A DNA stretch of 64,000 nt from Ferirhizobium litorale. Its GTDB lineage: Bacteria > Pseudomonadota > Alphaproteobacteria > Rhizobiales > Rhizobiaceae. Below the pieces are notes generated by a model. It saw nothing but the letters and a program-made list of their open reading frames with translations, did not search any database and was not told where the DNA came from. The DNA lies in the NCBI GenBank assembly GCA_030028905.1, contig JALDYZ010000004.1:306920-370919 (forward strand), in the 5' to 3' direction. Positions 9,380-17,611 of this stretch are shown here, in pieces (within the stretch, counting starts at the first letter, position 1; every line of letters starts with the position of its first letter). Made by a program: the position numbers and the translations under genes.

Positions 9380-12300
9380 ATGCCGCGTGCGCGTTCGGTA
9401 AATCCGCCCACACAGTCCCCCAAATCAACCCGGCGGAAGGGCAAGCCAGGCGAATTCAGTAGCCAGCGCCGGATCGTGACCGCACTTTGCTACGACATGG
9501 TGGGTTCAACCAACCTGCTCCAACTCCTGGATATCGAAGACTATCAGGAACTCATCGCTGCCTTCCAAGCTGCGGCGAGACAGGCGATCACCTCGAGTTC
9601 GGGCATCGTCCAGTTGGAGGCCGGCGACGGTGGTGTGGCGCTCTTTCCGATCGAACTCGGCGCCAAGGACGCAGCTTCGCTCGCGATCCGTGCCGGGCTG
9701 AAAATCATCGAGGCTTGCCATCAAGTGGGCAACGAATACGGTCGCGGCGACCTTCATGTCCGCATCGGTATCGCGACTTCGGTCGCGCTGATCCATGAGA
9801 GCAAGGCGGAAAACTGGACCCAGGAGTCGGTGACCGGGGCAGCACTTTCCATGGCTACAAGGCTGGAAGCGCTCGCCGCCCCCGACAGCGTTCTGGTGTC
9901 CGAGCAAACGCGCAATCTTGCCGGCAGATCGCACACTTTCATATTCCAGGGCACCAAAGCCCTCAAGGGTTTTGCCGAACCGGAAAAGGTATGGCGGGCG
10001 CTTGGCCACAAGAAGGAGGTCAACCGGTTCTACGCTTTCGGGCGCCTCGGAGGTCCGTTCGTCGGTCGGGTCAGCGAATTGAGCGCGATAAAAAATTGTT
10101 GGAAAGACGTGCTTGCGGGGCGCGGCGATCTTCTCTGGCTCGAGGGTGAAGCCGGCATCGGCAAATCCCGCCTTGTTCGCGAGATCCGTCGGATCACCCG
10201 CGATCAGCGTTCGCGGCTGGTGTTTTTCCAGTGCATGCCCGGCGGCGTCCGCTCAACCCTCCATCCGCTGCTGCACAGTTTCCCGGATGGATTTTCGGAG
10301 AACGCCGTACAGCAGAGGCTTTCCGCGTCCGACGTGGCCACACTTTTCGCACGACAAGGGATCGATGATCCCGAAGTCGTTGACGTTTTTGCCTATCTCC
10401 TCGGCGCCACCGGGCGCAACGAAAGCCTCTCGGCCAAAGACCCGCTGGCAGTCCGAGACAAGGCCCGCCAGGCTCTTTCCAAAGCTCTGGAGGCGATGTG
10501 CCGGGAGGGACCTATCGTGCTGATCGTCGAGGACATCCACTGGATCGATCCAACCTCCAGGGATCTCCTTGTCGAAGCTGCGAGGGTGCTGGGGCAGTTC
10601 CCTATCTTGCTCGTCGTCACGTCCCGCCCTGCCCCCCAGGTGGAATGGCCGGAAGAGTGGAAGCTGACGCATATTTCCATGATACCGCTGGATGCAGAGG
10701 AAACGCGCATGGCCATTGAGGCGCGATGGCCGCAGCACCGGATGGCTATCCTTCCCGAGTTGCTGGAAGTGACCGGGCGGATTTCGGGCGGCATCCCGCT
10801 CTTCATCGAGGAGATATGCCAATGGGCTTCCGAGAACGCCGGGACTGACACGATCAAATTGTCGGGCAGCGCTTCCTCCACACACGTGTCAGTATTCGAG
10901 GGTATTCTCGATGCGCGACTTTATCAGTTCGGCTCCGCACGGGAACTGGCGCGCGCCGCAGCGGTAGCCGGTTCCCGCTTCACGCCAGCGCTGCTCCGCG
11001 CCTTGCTTCCGGATTTCGGCAAGAAGGCGCTTGCACTCGCTGCAGACACGTTATGCGAAACCGGCTTCCTCACCCGCGTGCGCAGCCATGGAACCATTGC
11101 GTACAGCTTCAGGCATGCCCTGATTCAGGAAACGATCTACGATGCATTGCTGCGCAAGCAACGGCAGGGTTTGCATCGGCGGCTCTTTGCCGCCGTCAGG
11201 CAGGACCGGCAGATCGCGCCCTGGGTCGACACGGGGCTGCTGGCCGAGCATGCGGAGCGCGCCGGCCTGATCGAGAACGCGGTTGCCCTGTTCATCGACG
11301 CCGGCAAGGAAAATGCCAGCCGGTCCGCGATGGTCGAAGCGCGTCACCACCTCGAGCACGCCCTCGCACTGTGTGAGCGACTGGCGCCGGGCACCGAGAC
11401 CGAAGTCCTGCAACTTTCGGCCCTGGTCGCGCTCGGACCGGTGTTGACCGGGATGGTGGGCCAGAACTCGCCACCTGCCCGCAAGCTCTACGAGGATGGC
11501 GTCGCCATTGCCCGCCGGCAACCGCGGGAAAACCAGCCGCGATGGTTTCCCATCTACTGGGGCTGGTGGCTAACCGGTTCGGACTTCCTCGTCATGCACG
11601 ACCGTGCATTGCAGGTACAGGTCATGCTTTCGGGCGTCGACGATCCGGAGATCAAACTACAAGTCAAGCATTGCATCTGGGCGATCGACTTCAACCTCGG
11701 ACGGCACAAGGAAACGCAGCACGCGATCACTACCGGTCTGGCACTCTATGACGAGCGCTCCGCCGAGACGGCCCGTACTCTTTTCGGGGGTCACGACGCC
11801 AAGGTCTGCGCCCTCGGGCAACTGGCTCTATCTCTCTGGATCACAGGCGAGACCCAGCAGTCGGACGAAGCCCTGGCGGACATGGTCGGTTTCGTCGATC
11901 GCATTTCGCATGTCGCCAGCAAGGCGCATTCGCTCGACACCGAAGCCGTCTCGGCATTCTACCGGAACGACTATGATCACCTCGCCGCCGTTACGAAACG
12001 GATGGGAGAATTCGCCGAGACGCACGAGATGCAGTCGCTTTTCGGGTTGTCGCTGCTTTTCAGCGGCTGGGCGGAGGCCCACTTGCACAATCTCGCCGCC
12101 GGGCATGACACGTTTCGGCAAGGGCTAGCGTTGCTCAGAAGGTTGGGGGCGGTCATCGACCTGCCGATCTACCTTTACATGCATGCAGAGATGCTGGGAC
12201 TTGCAGAGAGGTACGAAGCTGCGATCGACGTCGTAACCGATGCCATCAAGGAAGCTAAGGAAACCGGCCACTCCTACTGGCTTTCGGAACTCTATCGCTG

Positions 12301-12457
12301 CCGCGCCGTGCTTCGCATGAAGGCCGGCCTGCGCAAGGACCTCGCCGCCGAGGATTTTCGCACCTCGATTGCCATTGCCGAGCGACAGGAGGCAACCGCA
12401 TTGCTGCAACGAACGCGGCGCTCGATCCAGGAGTTTGGGGTTGTTGTCCAGCTCTGA
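9380..12457 (+). CDS. Class III cyclase-domain / AAA ATPase / helical-repeat regulator
   Basis: A 1025-residue, three-part protein. Residues ~30-205 form a class III adenylate/guanylate cyclase fold: metal Asp39 in CYDMVGST and Asp83 in EAGDGGVALFP. The usual GxxVNxAxRLE segment reads GAALSMATRLE, so the catalytic Asn looks replaced by Ser and activity is uncertain. Residues ~225-500 form a large AAA/STAND-type ATPase with Walker A EGEAGIGKSRL and Walker B IVLIVEDIHWID. The remaining ~500 residues are helical, TPR-like. AGGAG precedes the ATG. Its 3' end overlaps the YcaO start, so it probably regulates or powers the YcaO-TfuA system downstream. No membrane segment or signal peptide is visible. 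Confidence 0.85.
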   Translation: MPRARSVNPPTQSPKSTRRKGKPGEFSSQRRIVTALCYDMVGSTNLLQLLDIEDYQELIAAFQAAARQAITSSSGIVQLEAGDGGVALFPIELGAKDAASLAIRAGLKIIEACHQVGNEYGRGDLHVRIGIATSVALIHESKAENWTQESVTGAALSMATRLEALAAPDSVLVSEQTRNLAGRSHTFIFQGTKALKGFAEPEKVWRALGHKKEVNRFYAFGRLGGPFVGRVSELSAIKNCWKDVLAGRGDLLWLEGEAGIGKSRLVREIRRITRDQRSRLVFFQCMPGGVRSTLHPLLHSFPDGFSENAVQQRLSASDVATLFARQGIDDPEVVDVFAYLLGATGRNESLSAKDPLAVRDKARQALSKALEAMCREGPIVLIVEDIHWIDPTSRDLLVEAARVLGQFPILLVVTSRPAPQVEWPEEWKLTHISMIPLDAEETRMAIEARWPQHRMAILPELLEVTGRISGGIPLFIEEICQWASENAGTDTIKLSGSASSTHVSVFEGILDARLYQFGSARELARAAAVAGSRFTPALLRALLPDFGKKALALAADTLCETGFLTRVRSHGTIAYSFRHALIQETIYDALLRKQRQGLHRRLFAAVRQDRQIAPWVDTGLLAEHAERAGLIENAVALFIDAGKENASRSAMVEARHHLEHALALCERLAPGTETEVLQLSALVALGPVLTGMVGQNSPPARKLYEDGVAIARRQPRENQPRWFPIYWGWWLTGSDFLVMHDRALQVQVMLSGVDDPEIKLQVKHCIWAIDFNLGRHKETQHAITTGLALYDERSAETARTLFGGHDAKVCALGQLALSLWITGETQQSDEALADMVGFVDRISHVASKAHSLDTEAVSAFYRNDYDHLAAVTKRMGEFAETHEMQSLFGLSLLFSGWAEAHLHNLAAGHDTFRQGLALLRRLGAVIDLPIYLYMHAEMLGLAERYEAAIDVVTDAIKEAKETGHSYWLSELYRCRAVLRMKAGLRKDLAAEDFRTSIAIAERQEATALLQRTRRSIQEFGVVVQL

Positions 12458-13679
12458 ACTACCTCCGGGGAACAACCCGTCTCCCGCCTCCTTCGGGCGA
12501 GCGCTGTCAAAGCTGCGCAGTTCGATATTTCTGCACCAGCAGGAGCCATTCCACGGACCTGGTCGCGACGAACCTGCAGAGGTGGTTTATCGGAGGATAC
12601 TGCCTCTTTGCCGCCGAGCAGGAATTGCCCGTTTGGGAGACCTGACCGGGCTCGACAGGATCGGACTTCCGGTCGTCCAGGCCTTGCGGCCGGAAGCTCT
12701 TTCGGAGGTGACCGCCCTGGGGCGCGGCCTTACTGTCGCCGAGGCCGCCGTCGGCGCGATCATGGAGGCTCTAGAGCGCTATTTTGCCGAACGGATCGCG
12801 ACGGACGCGATCGTTCTCGCCACCGCAGACGAGCTTAAGATTGCTGACGGCTTGTTCGGGAACATGCTGTCACCCACGAAGAATTGGACCTGGCGGCGGC
12901 AGGCGATACCCTGGGTGACCGGGATAGACCTCACGACTGGCGCCGAACAACCGGTGCCGCTTGAGCTTGTTCATACCTGCTACACCGATCCACCTCCCGA
13001 CCACGACGGTCTTTTCTTCCGGACCACGACCGGGATCGCCTGCCAGTTGAGTTTCCACCGGGCGGTCGTACATGCCTTGTTCGAGTGCATCGAGCGCGAC
13101 GCAATGGCCCGAGCCTTCGAAACCCATGGGTTCTTCGATCGCATGCGGGTATCGCCAAACGGGTTGGGTGCCCGGTTCGAGCGGATATCGGGGATCGCCG
13201 CAACACACGGCATTTCGCTCGGCCTGTGGCATGCGTCGTCACCTACAGGGGTCCCGGTTATCTGGTGCCAAACGATCGAGACGACATCGGGCGAACCGCT
13301 GCTGGCGCTACCAACCGAGGGCTATTGTGCTGCGCCTAGCCTCGAAGACGCCGCATCGGGCGCCTTGCTTGAAGCGCTCGCCGCGCGCGCAGGGGCAATT
13401 TCGGGGGCCCGCGACGACCAGACGAAGACGCACTACCGCAAGAGCACGGATACACTCGTCGCTGCGGCACGCGAACTCATCCTTGACCAGCCGTCGCTGT
13501 TACATGATCCGAGGCCCGCATGTGCTGAAGTATCCGATCTTGCCGATCTCATTGACAGGGCGTCGTCTGCCGGTCTTGGGCCTATCATTGCCGTACCGGT
13601 CGGCAGTGATGAGACAACAGGTGTCAAGTGCGTGCGGACGCTGCTGCCCGGAGCGCGCGTCTTTTCGATCGTGAGGTAG
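12441..13679 (+). CDS. YcaO-family ATP-dependent cyclodehydratase/thioamidation enzyme
   Basis: YcaO proteins use ATP to activate backbone amides, forming azolines or, with a TfuA partner, thioamides. This frame carries the family ATP-site helix LTVAEAAVGAIMEALERYFA (about residues 97-116) and the second helix HALFECIERDAMARAF. The best start is TTG at 12441: AGGAG lies 7 nt upstream and the start overlaps the preceding gene by 17 nt, giving 412 residues. An ATG at 12369 would add 24 residues but has no ribosome site. The Pro-rich C-terminal tail of azoline-forming YcaOs is absent (it ends ARVFSIVR). TfuA follows after 8 nt, pointing to thioamidation rather than azole formation. The substrate is unknown. 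Confidence 0.88.
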   Translation: MLSSSELPPGNNPSPASFGRALSKLRSSIFLHQQEPFHGPGRDEPAEVVYRRILPLCRRAGIARLGDLTGLDRIGLPVVQALRPEALSEVTALGRGLTVAEAAVGAIMEALERYFAERIATDAIVLATADELKIADGLFGNMLSPTKNWTWRRQAIPWVTGIDLTTGAEQPVPLELVHTCYTDPPPDHDGLFFRTTTGIACQLSFHRAVVHALFECIERDAMARAFETHGFFDRMRVSPNGLGARFERISGIAATHGISLGLWHASSPTGVPVIWCQTIETTSGEPLLALPTEGYCAAPSLEDAASGALLEALAARAGAISGARDDQTKTHYRKSTDTLVAAARELILDQPSLLHDPRPACAEVSDLADLIDRASSAGLGPIIAVPVGSDETTGVKCVRTLLPGARVFSIVR

Positions 13680-13687
13680 GGCAACGA

Positions 13688-14455
13688 ATGACGGAGGCGA
13701 ACACGGACAGCCCAATCCTCGTGTTTCTCGGCCCTACCCTGCGGCAGGCGGAGGCCCAGGCAGTGCTCGATGCGATCTATCTGCAGCCGGCTTCACAGGG
13801 TGACATCATTCTCGCGGCGCATGCCTTTCGGCCGAAGGCGATGGTCCTCATCGACGGGCAGTTCGAGGACAGGCCGGCCGTGCGTCACAAGGAAATCCTG
13901 TGGGCCATGGCCCAGGGGATCACCATGATCGGCGCTGCGAGCATGGGTGCGCTACGCGCTGCAGAACTGAGTGCGTTTGGCATGATCGGCACCGGGCTGA
14001 TCTATCGCTGGTATCGGCGCTGGCCAATTGCCGCCGACGACGCCGTCGCCATTCATTCCGGCCCCGCCGAACTCGGCTTCGTTCCGCTGACCGATGCACT
14101 CGTGGACCTGCAACGGACGTTTTCTGCCCTTGCACGCATGAAACTGATCACCCGGAACGAATGCCTCAACCTCACGTCGATCGCCCAAGCGCTGAACTTT
14201 CGCGATCGGTCGTTTGACGCCGTCCTCCGGACGGTCGGTTGGCCGCGGGAAAGAACTGCTGAGCTCAAAAAGAATATCGTGCGGCAAAAGGCCGGCGACG
14301 CAATGCTTGCCCTGAGGCTTGCTCCGTATATTGTCGAGGAAAGACAAAAACATCCGTCGAATATTTCATGGGTGGCCACGAATACATTCATCCGCGACCT
14401 AGAAGCATCCGGCATTGACGTTAATTTAGTTTCCTCTTATAATATTAAGTTATAA
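13688..14455 (+). CDS. tfuA: TfuA-like protein, YcaO partner
   Basis: A 255-residue protein with the TfuA signature IGAASMGALRAAEL at about residues 81-94 and an N-terminal ILVFLGPTL strand. TfuA proteins pair with YcaO enzymes in trifolitoxin-type and thioviridamide-type clusters and in methanogen McrA thioamidation, where they are thought to deliver sulfide. The start at 13688 has GAGG upstream and lies 8 nt after the YcaO stop, so the pair is co-translated. The last ~60 nt turn abruptly AT-rich (VNLVSSYNIKL), unlike the rest of the gene. The role in sulfur delivery is inferred from the family. Confidence 0.88.
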   Translation: MTEANTDSPILVFLGPTLRQAEAQAVLDAIYLQPASQGDIILAAHAFRPKAMVLIDGQFEDRPAVRHKEILWAMAQGITMIGAASMGALRAAELSAFGMIGTGLIYRWYRRWPIAADDAVAIHSGPAELGFVPLTDALVDLQRTFSALARMKLITRNECLNLTSIAQALNFRDRSFDAVLRTVGWPRERTAELKKNIVRQKAGDAMLALRLAPYIVEERQKHPSNISWVATNTFIRDLEASGIDVNLVSSYNIKL

Positions 14456-14489
14456 AAGCCCACTTTACTTCCAGAGGGGCAGTTCTACG

Positions 14490-15677
14490 ATGCAAATGCT
14501 TCGGAACGATACCCTCGACCCCAGTGACGCGCGTGTCGGAACGCGCTTCTGGATTTTCCCCCAACCCCCCTTCATCCCCGGTTATGAACAGCCGGATCGC
14601 GTATGGCTCAACATCCTACCCGACGAAATCGGCGATGGCCCCAGCGACAATCTGATGTATGTGGCGGATCCGCTCTATGACAAGCTGCCGTACGGTTTCG
14701 GCGATCTTCCGCCGTTCGAAGGCGCAAAGCATAGCCCCGCGAAGCCTGGACCGGATCGGCATTTCGACAACATGGATCCCAAGTCGCGATCCTATCTCGG
14801 CGTCCATGCCTATGCCTGCACGCATTTCGTTCTCGACATCTGGCAGAGCTATCTCGGGCGGCCGGTCCGCTGGTTTTTCGACGAGACATTTCCGAGACTT
14901 GAGATCATACCCTTCGTCGATTGGGACAATGCCCATGCAGGATATGGCTTTCTCGAACTCGGTGCATCCGATATTGACCGGACGCCAAAGCCCTACGCCC
15001 TGAACTTCGACACCATCGCCCACGAGGTCGGCCACCTGATCCTGCTTTCCGAGACCGGCGTGCCGACGATTGCCTCGGGAGATGAGGACTTCTTTCCGTT
15101 TTCCGAGGCCTTCTCAGATATCGTCTCCCTGATATCGTTCCTCCATTTTGATTCCGCCGTCGAGCGTCTGCTCAGGCGTACCCGCGGCAACCTGCTGCTA
15201 TTCAATGAGCTCAACCGCTTCGCCGAAACCAGCCCGGAGACGCAGATCCGCATTGCCACCAATTCCCGGCGGATGTCGGAGGTGACGGCCGAGGTGCATG
15301 ATCGCGGTCTGCCGTTCGTCGGTGCCGTGTTCGACACCATCGTCGAACTCTACCATCGCGAACTGGTGGCGAACGGTTGCGCGGACAGCCGCCTGCTCGA
15401 CGTCGACCTGCGCGATCTCAAACGGGACCAGTTCGGACAGTTTCGAGAGGCAACCGCAAAGACCTTCGAGACCAAGCCGCTCTACTTCAAGCTGGCGTTG
15501 ACGACGGCCCGCGACCTCGTCGGTCAGGCGCTGGCCTCGTCTCTGCGAACGCTCGACCCAGGCACCCTGCGGCTCGACGTGGCTGCCTACGCCGCAATTT
15601 CGGCCTCCGACACCGCCGCGACCGCCCGGCAGTTCGCGGAAAACTTTGCATGGCGCGAAATCATTCGCACACGATAA
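14490..15677 (+). CDS. M4-like zinc metallopeptidase homologue in the YcaO-TfuA operon
   Basis: A 395-residue protein with a zinc site: HEVGH at residues 178-182 and a third ligand, Glu206, in FSEAFSDIVS. The HExxH plus E-A-x-S-D arrangement, with 28 residues between first His and Glu, matches the gluzincin (thermolysin/M4) clan. No signal peptide or thermolysin propeptide is seen, so it is probably cytoplasmic. AGAGGGG precedes the ATG and it follows tfuA by 34 nt. In this setting it may cleave a leader or process the modified protein, but that is inference; it could also be a non-proteolytic relative. I do not recognise a named family. Confidence 0.72.
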   Translation: MQMLRNDTLDPSDARVGTRFWIFPQPPFIPGYEQPDRVWLNILPDEIGDGPSDNLMYVADPLYDKLPYGFGDLPPFEGAKHSPAKPGPDRHFDNMDPKSRSYLGVHAYACTHFVLDIWQSYLGRPVRWFFDETFPRLEIIPFVDWDNAHAGYGFLELGASDIDRTPKPYALNFDTIAHEVGHLILLSETGVPTIASGDEDFFPFSEAFSDIVSLISFLHFDSAVERLLRRTRGNLLLFNELNRFAETSPETQIRIATNSRRMSEVTAEVHDRGLPFVGAVFDTIVELYHRELVANGCADSRLLDVDLRDLKRDQFGQFREATAKTFETKPLYFKLALTTARDLVGQALASSLRTLDPGTLRLDVAAYAAISASDTAATARQFAENFAWREIIRTR

Positions 15678-15695
15678 CCTTGAAGGGAGAGGACT

Positions 15696-16397
15696 ATGAG
15701 CGATTGTTGCAGCAATCCGAAAGTTGGACCAAAACCAGAATTGAAAAAAGTGGACAGCAAAGACACTCTCGATCTCTTTAATCCAGAAGAAGTCAGGCTC
15801 TATGGCCGACCTGCGTCATCGAGCCAAATTTATCGCGGCGATCACGAAAGCACTCTCAAGCAAATAAAGGACCTCATATCTGAAAACAAACTTATCAAGC
15901 ATGAAGTTGATCCAACCGATGAAAATGCCCAAGAAATATTGAACATTTGCACAAATATACCAGTAATTGCTCAGGCAAATGAGTTCTTCTCCTCATTTCA
16001 ACAAAACGTCATATTGGCGATGATTGGAGGGCTGGATATTTACTCCATTCCCGTCGAAGTGAACCAAAACGGGTGTGGACAGCCAATGGAAAGCATTGGG
16101 ATAATTTATGGGTATTCATACGAGGGGCACTGCTACAAGCTGCCAAAACCTCAAATATTGTGCCTGCCGGCCAAGCCGCAAGACATTGAAGGAGATAAAT
16201 GTGGATGCGATTGCGGTTATAGTAGCTCCCTCGGCTATGCGGTGTGGCGTCTCGACAAACTCAGCCGTGTTATTGCCTGGGATGTGCGTTCCGATGACAT
16301 AAAAACGCTCATACTCGATGCCAATATGCCGGGCAACCGCTCGCCGCTGGTCTATGCCCAGGCACAATCGCTGGCACCGCGACGCAGTCACGAATAA
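15696..16397 (+). CDS. Cys-rich hypothetical protein, candidate substrate of the YcaO-TfuA system
   Basis: A 233-residue protein I do not recognise. It has nine cysteines: an N-terminal C4-C5 pair, C85, C127, C146, C156 and a tight C169-x-C171-x-C173 cluster within DKCGCDCGYSSSLGYAVWR. The first ~550 nt are clearly AT-richer than neighbouring genes, with codons such as ATA, AAA and TTA, suggesting recent acquisition. A strong ribosome site (AAGGGAGAGG) stands before the ATG, 18 nt after the peptidase stop, so it is the last gene of the operon. It might be the modified substrate, a metal-binding partner or an effector. No signal peptide or membrane segment is evident. Confidence 0.7.
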   Translation: MSDCCSNPKVGPKPELKKVDSKDTLDLFNPEEVRLYGRPASSSQIYRGDHESTLKQIKDLISENKLIKHEVDPTDENAQEILNICTNIPVIAQANEFFSSFQQNVILAMIGGLDIYSIPVEVNQNGCGQPMESIGIIYGYSYEGHCYKLPKPQILCLPAKPQDIEGDKCGCDCGYSSSLGYAVWRLDKLSRVIAWDVRSDDIKTLILDANMPGNRSPLVYAQAQSLAPRRSHE

Positions 16398-16569
16398 GGC
16401 CCGCATCAGCCGTCATTTTTGATGCACGCCGACAATTCTCGGCGGGCTCGTTGCCCACCGAGGAATAGGCAACTAAGCTTGGAAATCATCAAGCACCCCC
16501 GCTGCAATCGGCGGCTGCCAGGACGTGCCCTGTGATGATTTTCCCTGCTGGGAGGCAGAAAAAGTTCGC

Positions 16570-17337
16570 ATGGCATCATCATTGTTTCGGGCAAAGCAGC
16601 ACATCTACCGCAGCATCAAGTACAGGCTGCGCCGACCGCAGGCGCCGGTATTGCGGGAAAAGCTGGCCGGACGCACGGTCGTGATCGTCGGGTCCGCCCC
16701 AGTGTCGACCAAGCCGGAGGGGTTGGACGACAGCTTCCGGGTACTCACCATCAACGCCTCGCAGGTCGTTGCCCAGGGGTGGGGCATCGAGCAACCTGAC
16801 GTCACACTGATGCAGTTCAACCAGATCGAGGGCACGAACACCAATGCCGTGGAGGTGCGGCGCGTGCTCAGCCACCAGCGCACGGGCCTGCTCTACATGC
16901 TGCTATGGCGGCATGGGCTCGATCGGCTGAAAGCAGGTCTCGAGGCGTTCGACTACCGCTATGAAGACCTCAGGCTGATCGACCGCTACGAGCGGGTAGA
17001 ACTGATCCGGCAAGTCACCGGCGTCCTGAATTTCGAGCTTGAGGCGGAATCCAAGTGGTCGAACGGCATCATCGGCACGGTGCTCGCAATCCATAGCGGC
17101 GCGAAGAACGTGATCCTGACGGGCATAAACCCGAACTCCTCCGGTCACATCTACAACAATGAAAACCTCAACCGGCTGCACGCGTCGAAGGACCTGGAGA
17201 TGCTGCTTCGCCTGCGCGACATGCAATGCCCGATCTTTACCGCGGACGAGATCGTGGCAAGGGACACGGGACTACCGCTCTGGCGCAATCAGGGCACAGA
17301 AAGTGCGTCGATAGCCCCCGGGGAGAAGGCACGGTAG
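16570..17337 (+). CDS. Conserved hypothetical protein, possible glycosyltransferase-like fold
   Basis: A 255-residue soluble protein beginning MASSLFRAKQHIYRSIKYRL. It has a Rossmann-like strand-loop, RTVVIVGSAPVSTKP, and a later conserved-looking block, KWSNGIIGTVLAIHSGAKNV then LTGINPNSSGHIYN. This layout recalls sialyltransferase-like (GT29) or DUF115-type proteins, but I cannot name it. ATG 16570 is preferred over an in-frame GTG at 16525 because GGAGG at 16551-16555 lies between them. The preceding 172 nt separate it from the YcaO operon and contain a short hairpin (16427-16444) without a T-run, so co-transcription is uncertain. Confidence 0.6.
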   Translation: MASSLFRAKQHIYRSIKYRLRRPQAPVLREKLAGRTVVIVGSAPVSTKPEGLDDSFRVLTINASQVVAQGWGIEQPDVTLMQFNQIEGTNTNAVEVRRVLSHQRTGLLYMLLWRHGLDRLKAGLEAFDYRYEDLRLIDRYERVELIRQVTGVLNFELEAESKWSNGIIGTVLAIHSGAKNVILTGINPNSSGHIYNNENLNRLHASKDLEMLLRLRDMQCPIFTADEIVARDTGLPLWRNQGTESASIAPGEKAR

Positions 17338-17611
17338 CAACCGTGGTGGCCCTGCCTAAATTTTTCCGGCTGCCGCGTGGTGGCGCTTCTCTTCCCAGTC
17401 AACTATACTGAAGGCGTGTGTGAGCGACCTTTTGGTTGTTCTTGCCTTTCTAGCCTTTGCCCTTGTTATTTGGGGGGCATTGCCGTCGGATCGAAAAATC
17501 CCTTCTGGTTGATTGCATAGTTCGCCATTCCCGGCGAAGGCAGCCGCAGAAGTGCCACCGTTCCCAGGGTGGCCGGCGCCTGCTTTCCCGGCAAGAACAG
17601 GGCCTCGAAAC

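Noticed and set aside
9117..9401. Possible small RiPP precursor gene upstream of the cyclase gene
   Set aside because: The frame is Arg-rich without a leader/core pattern, lacks a good ribosome site and overlaps the cyclase start.
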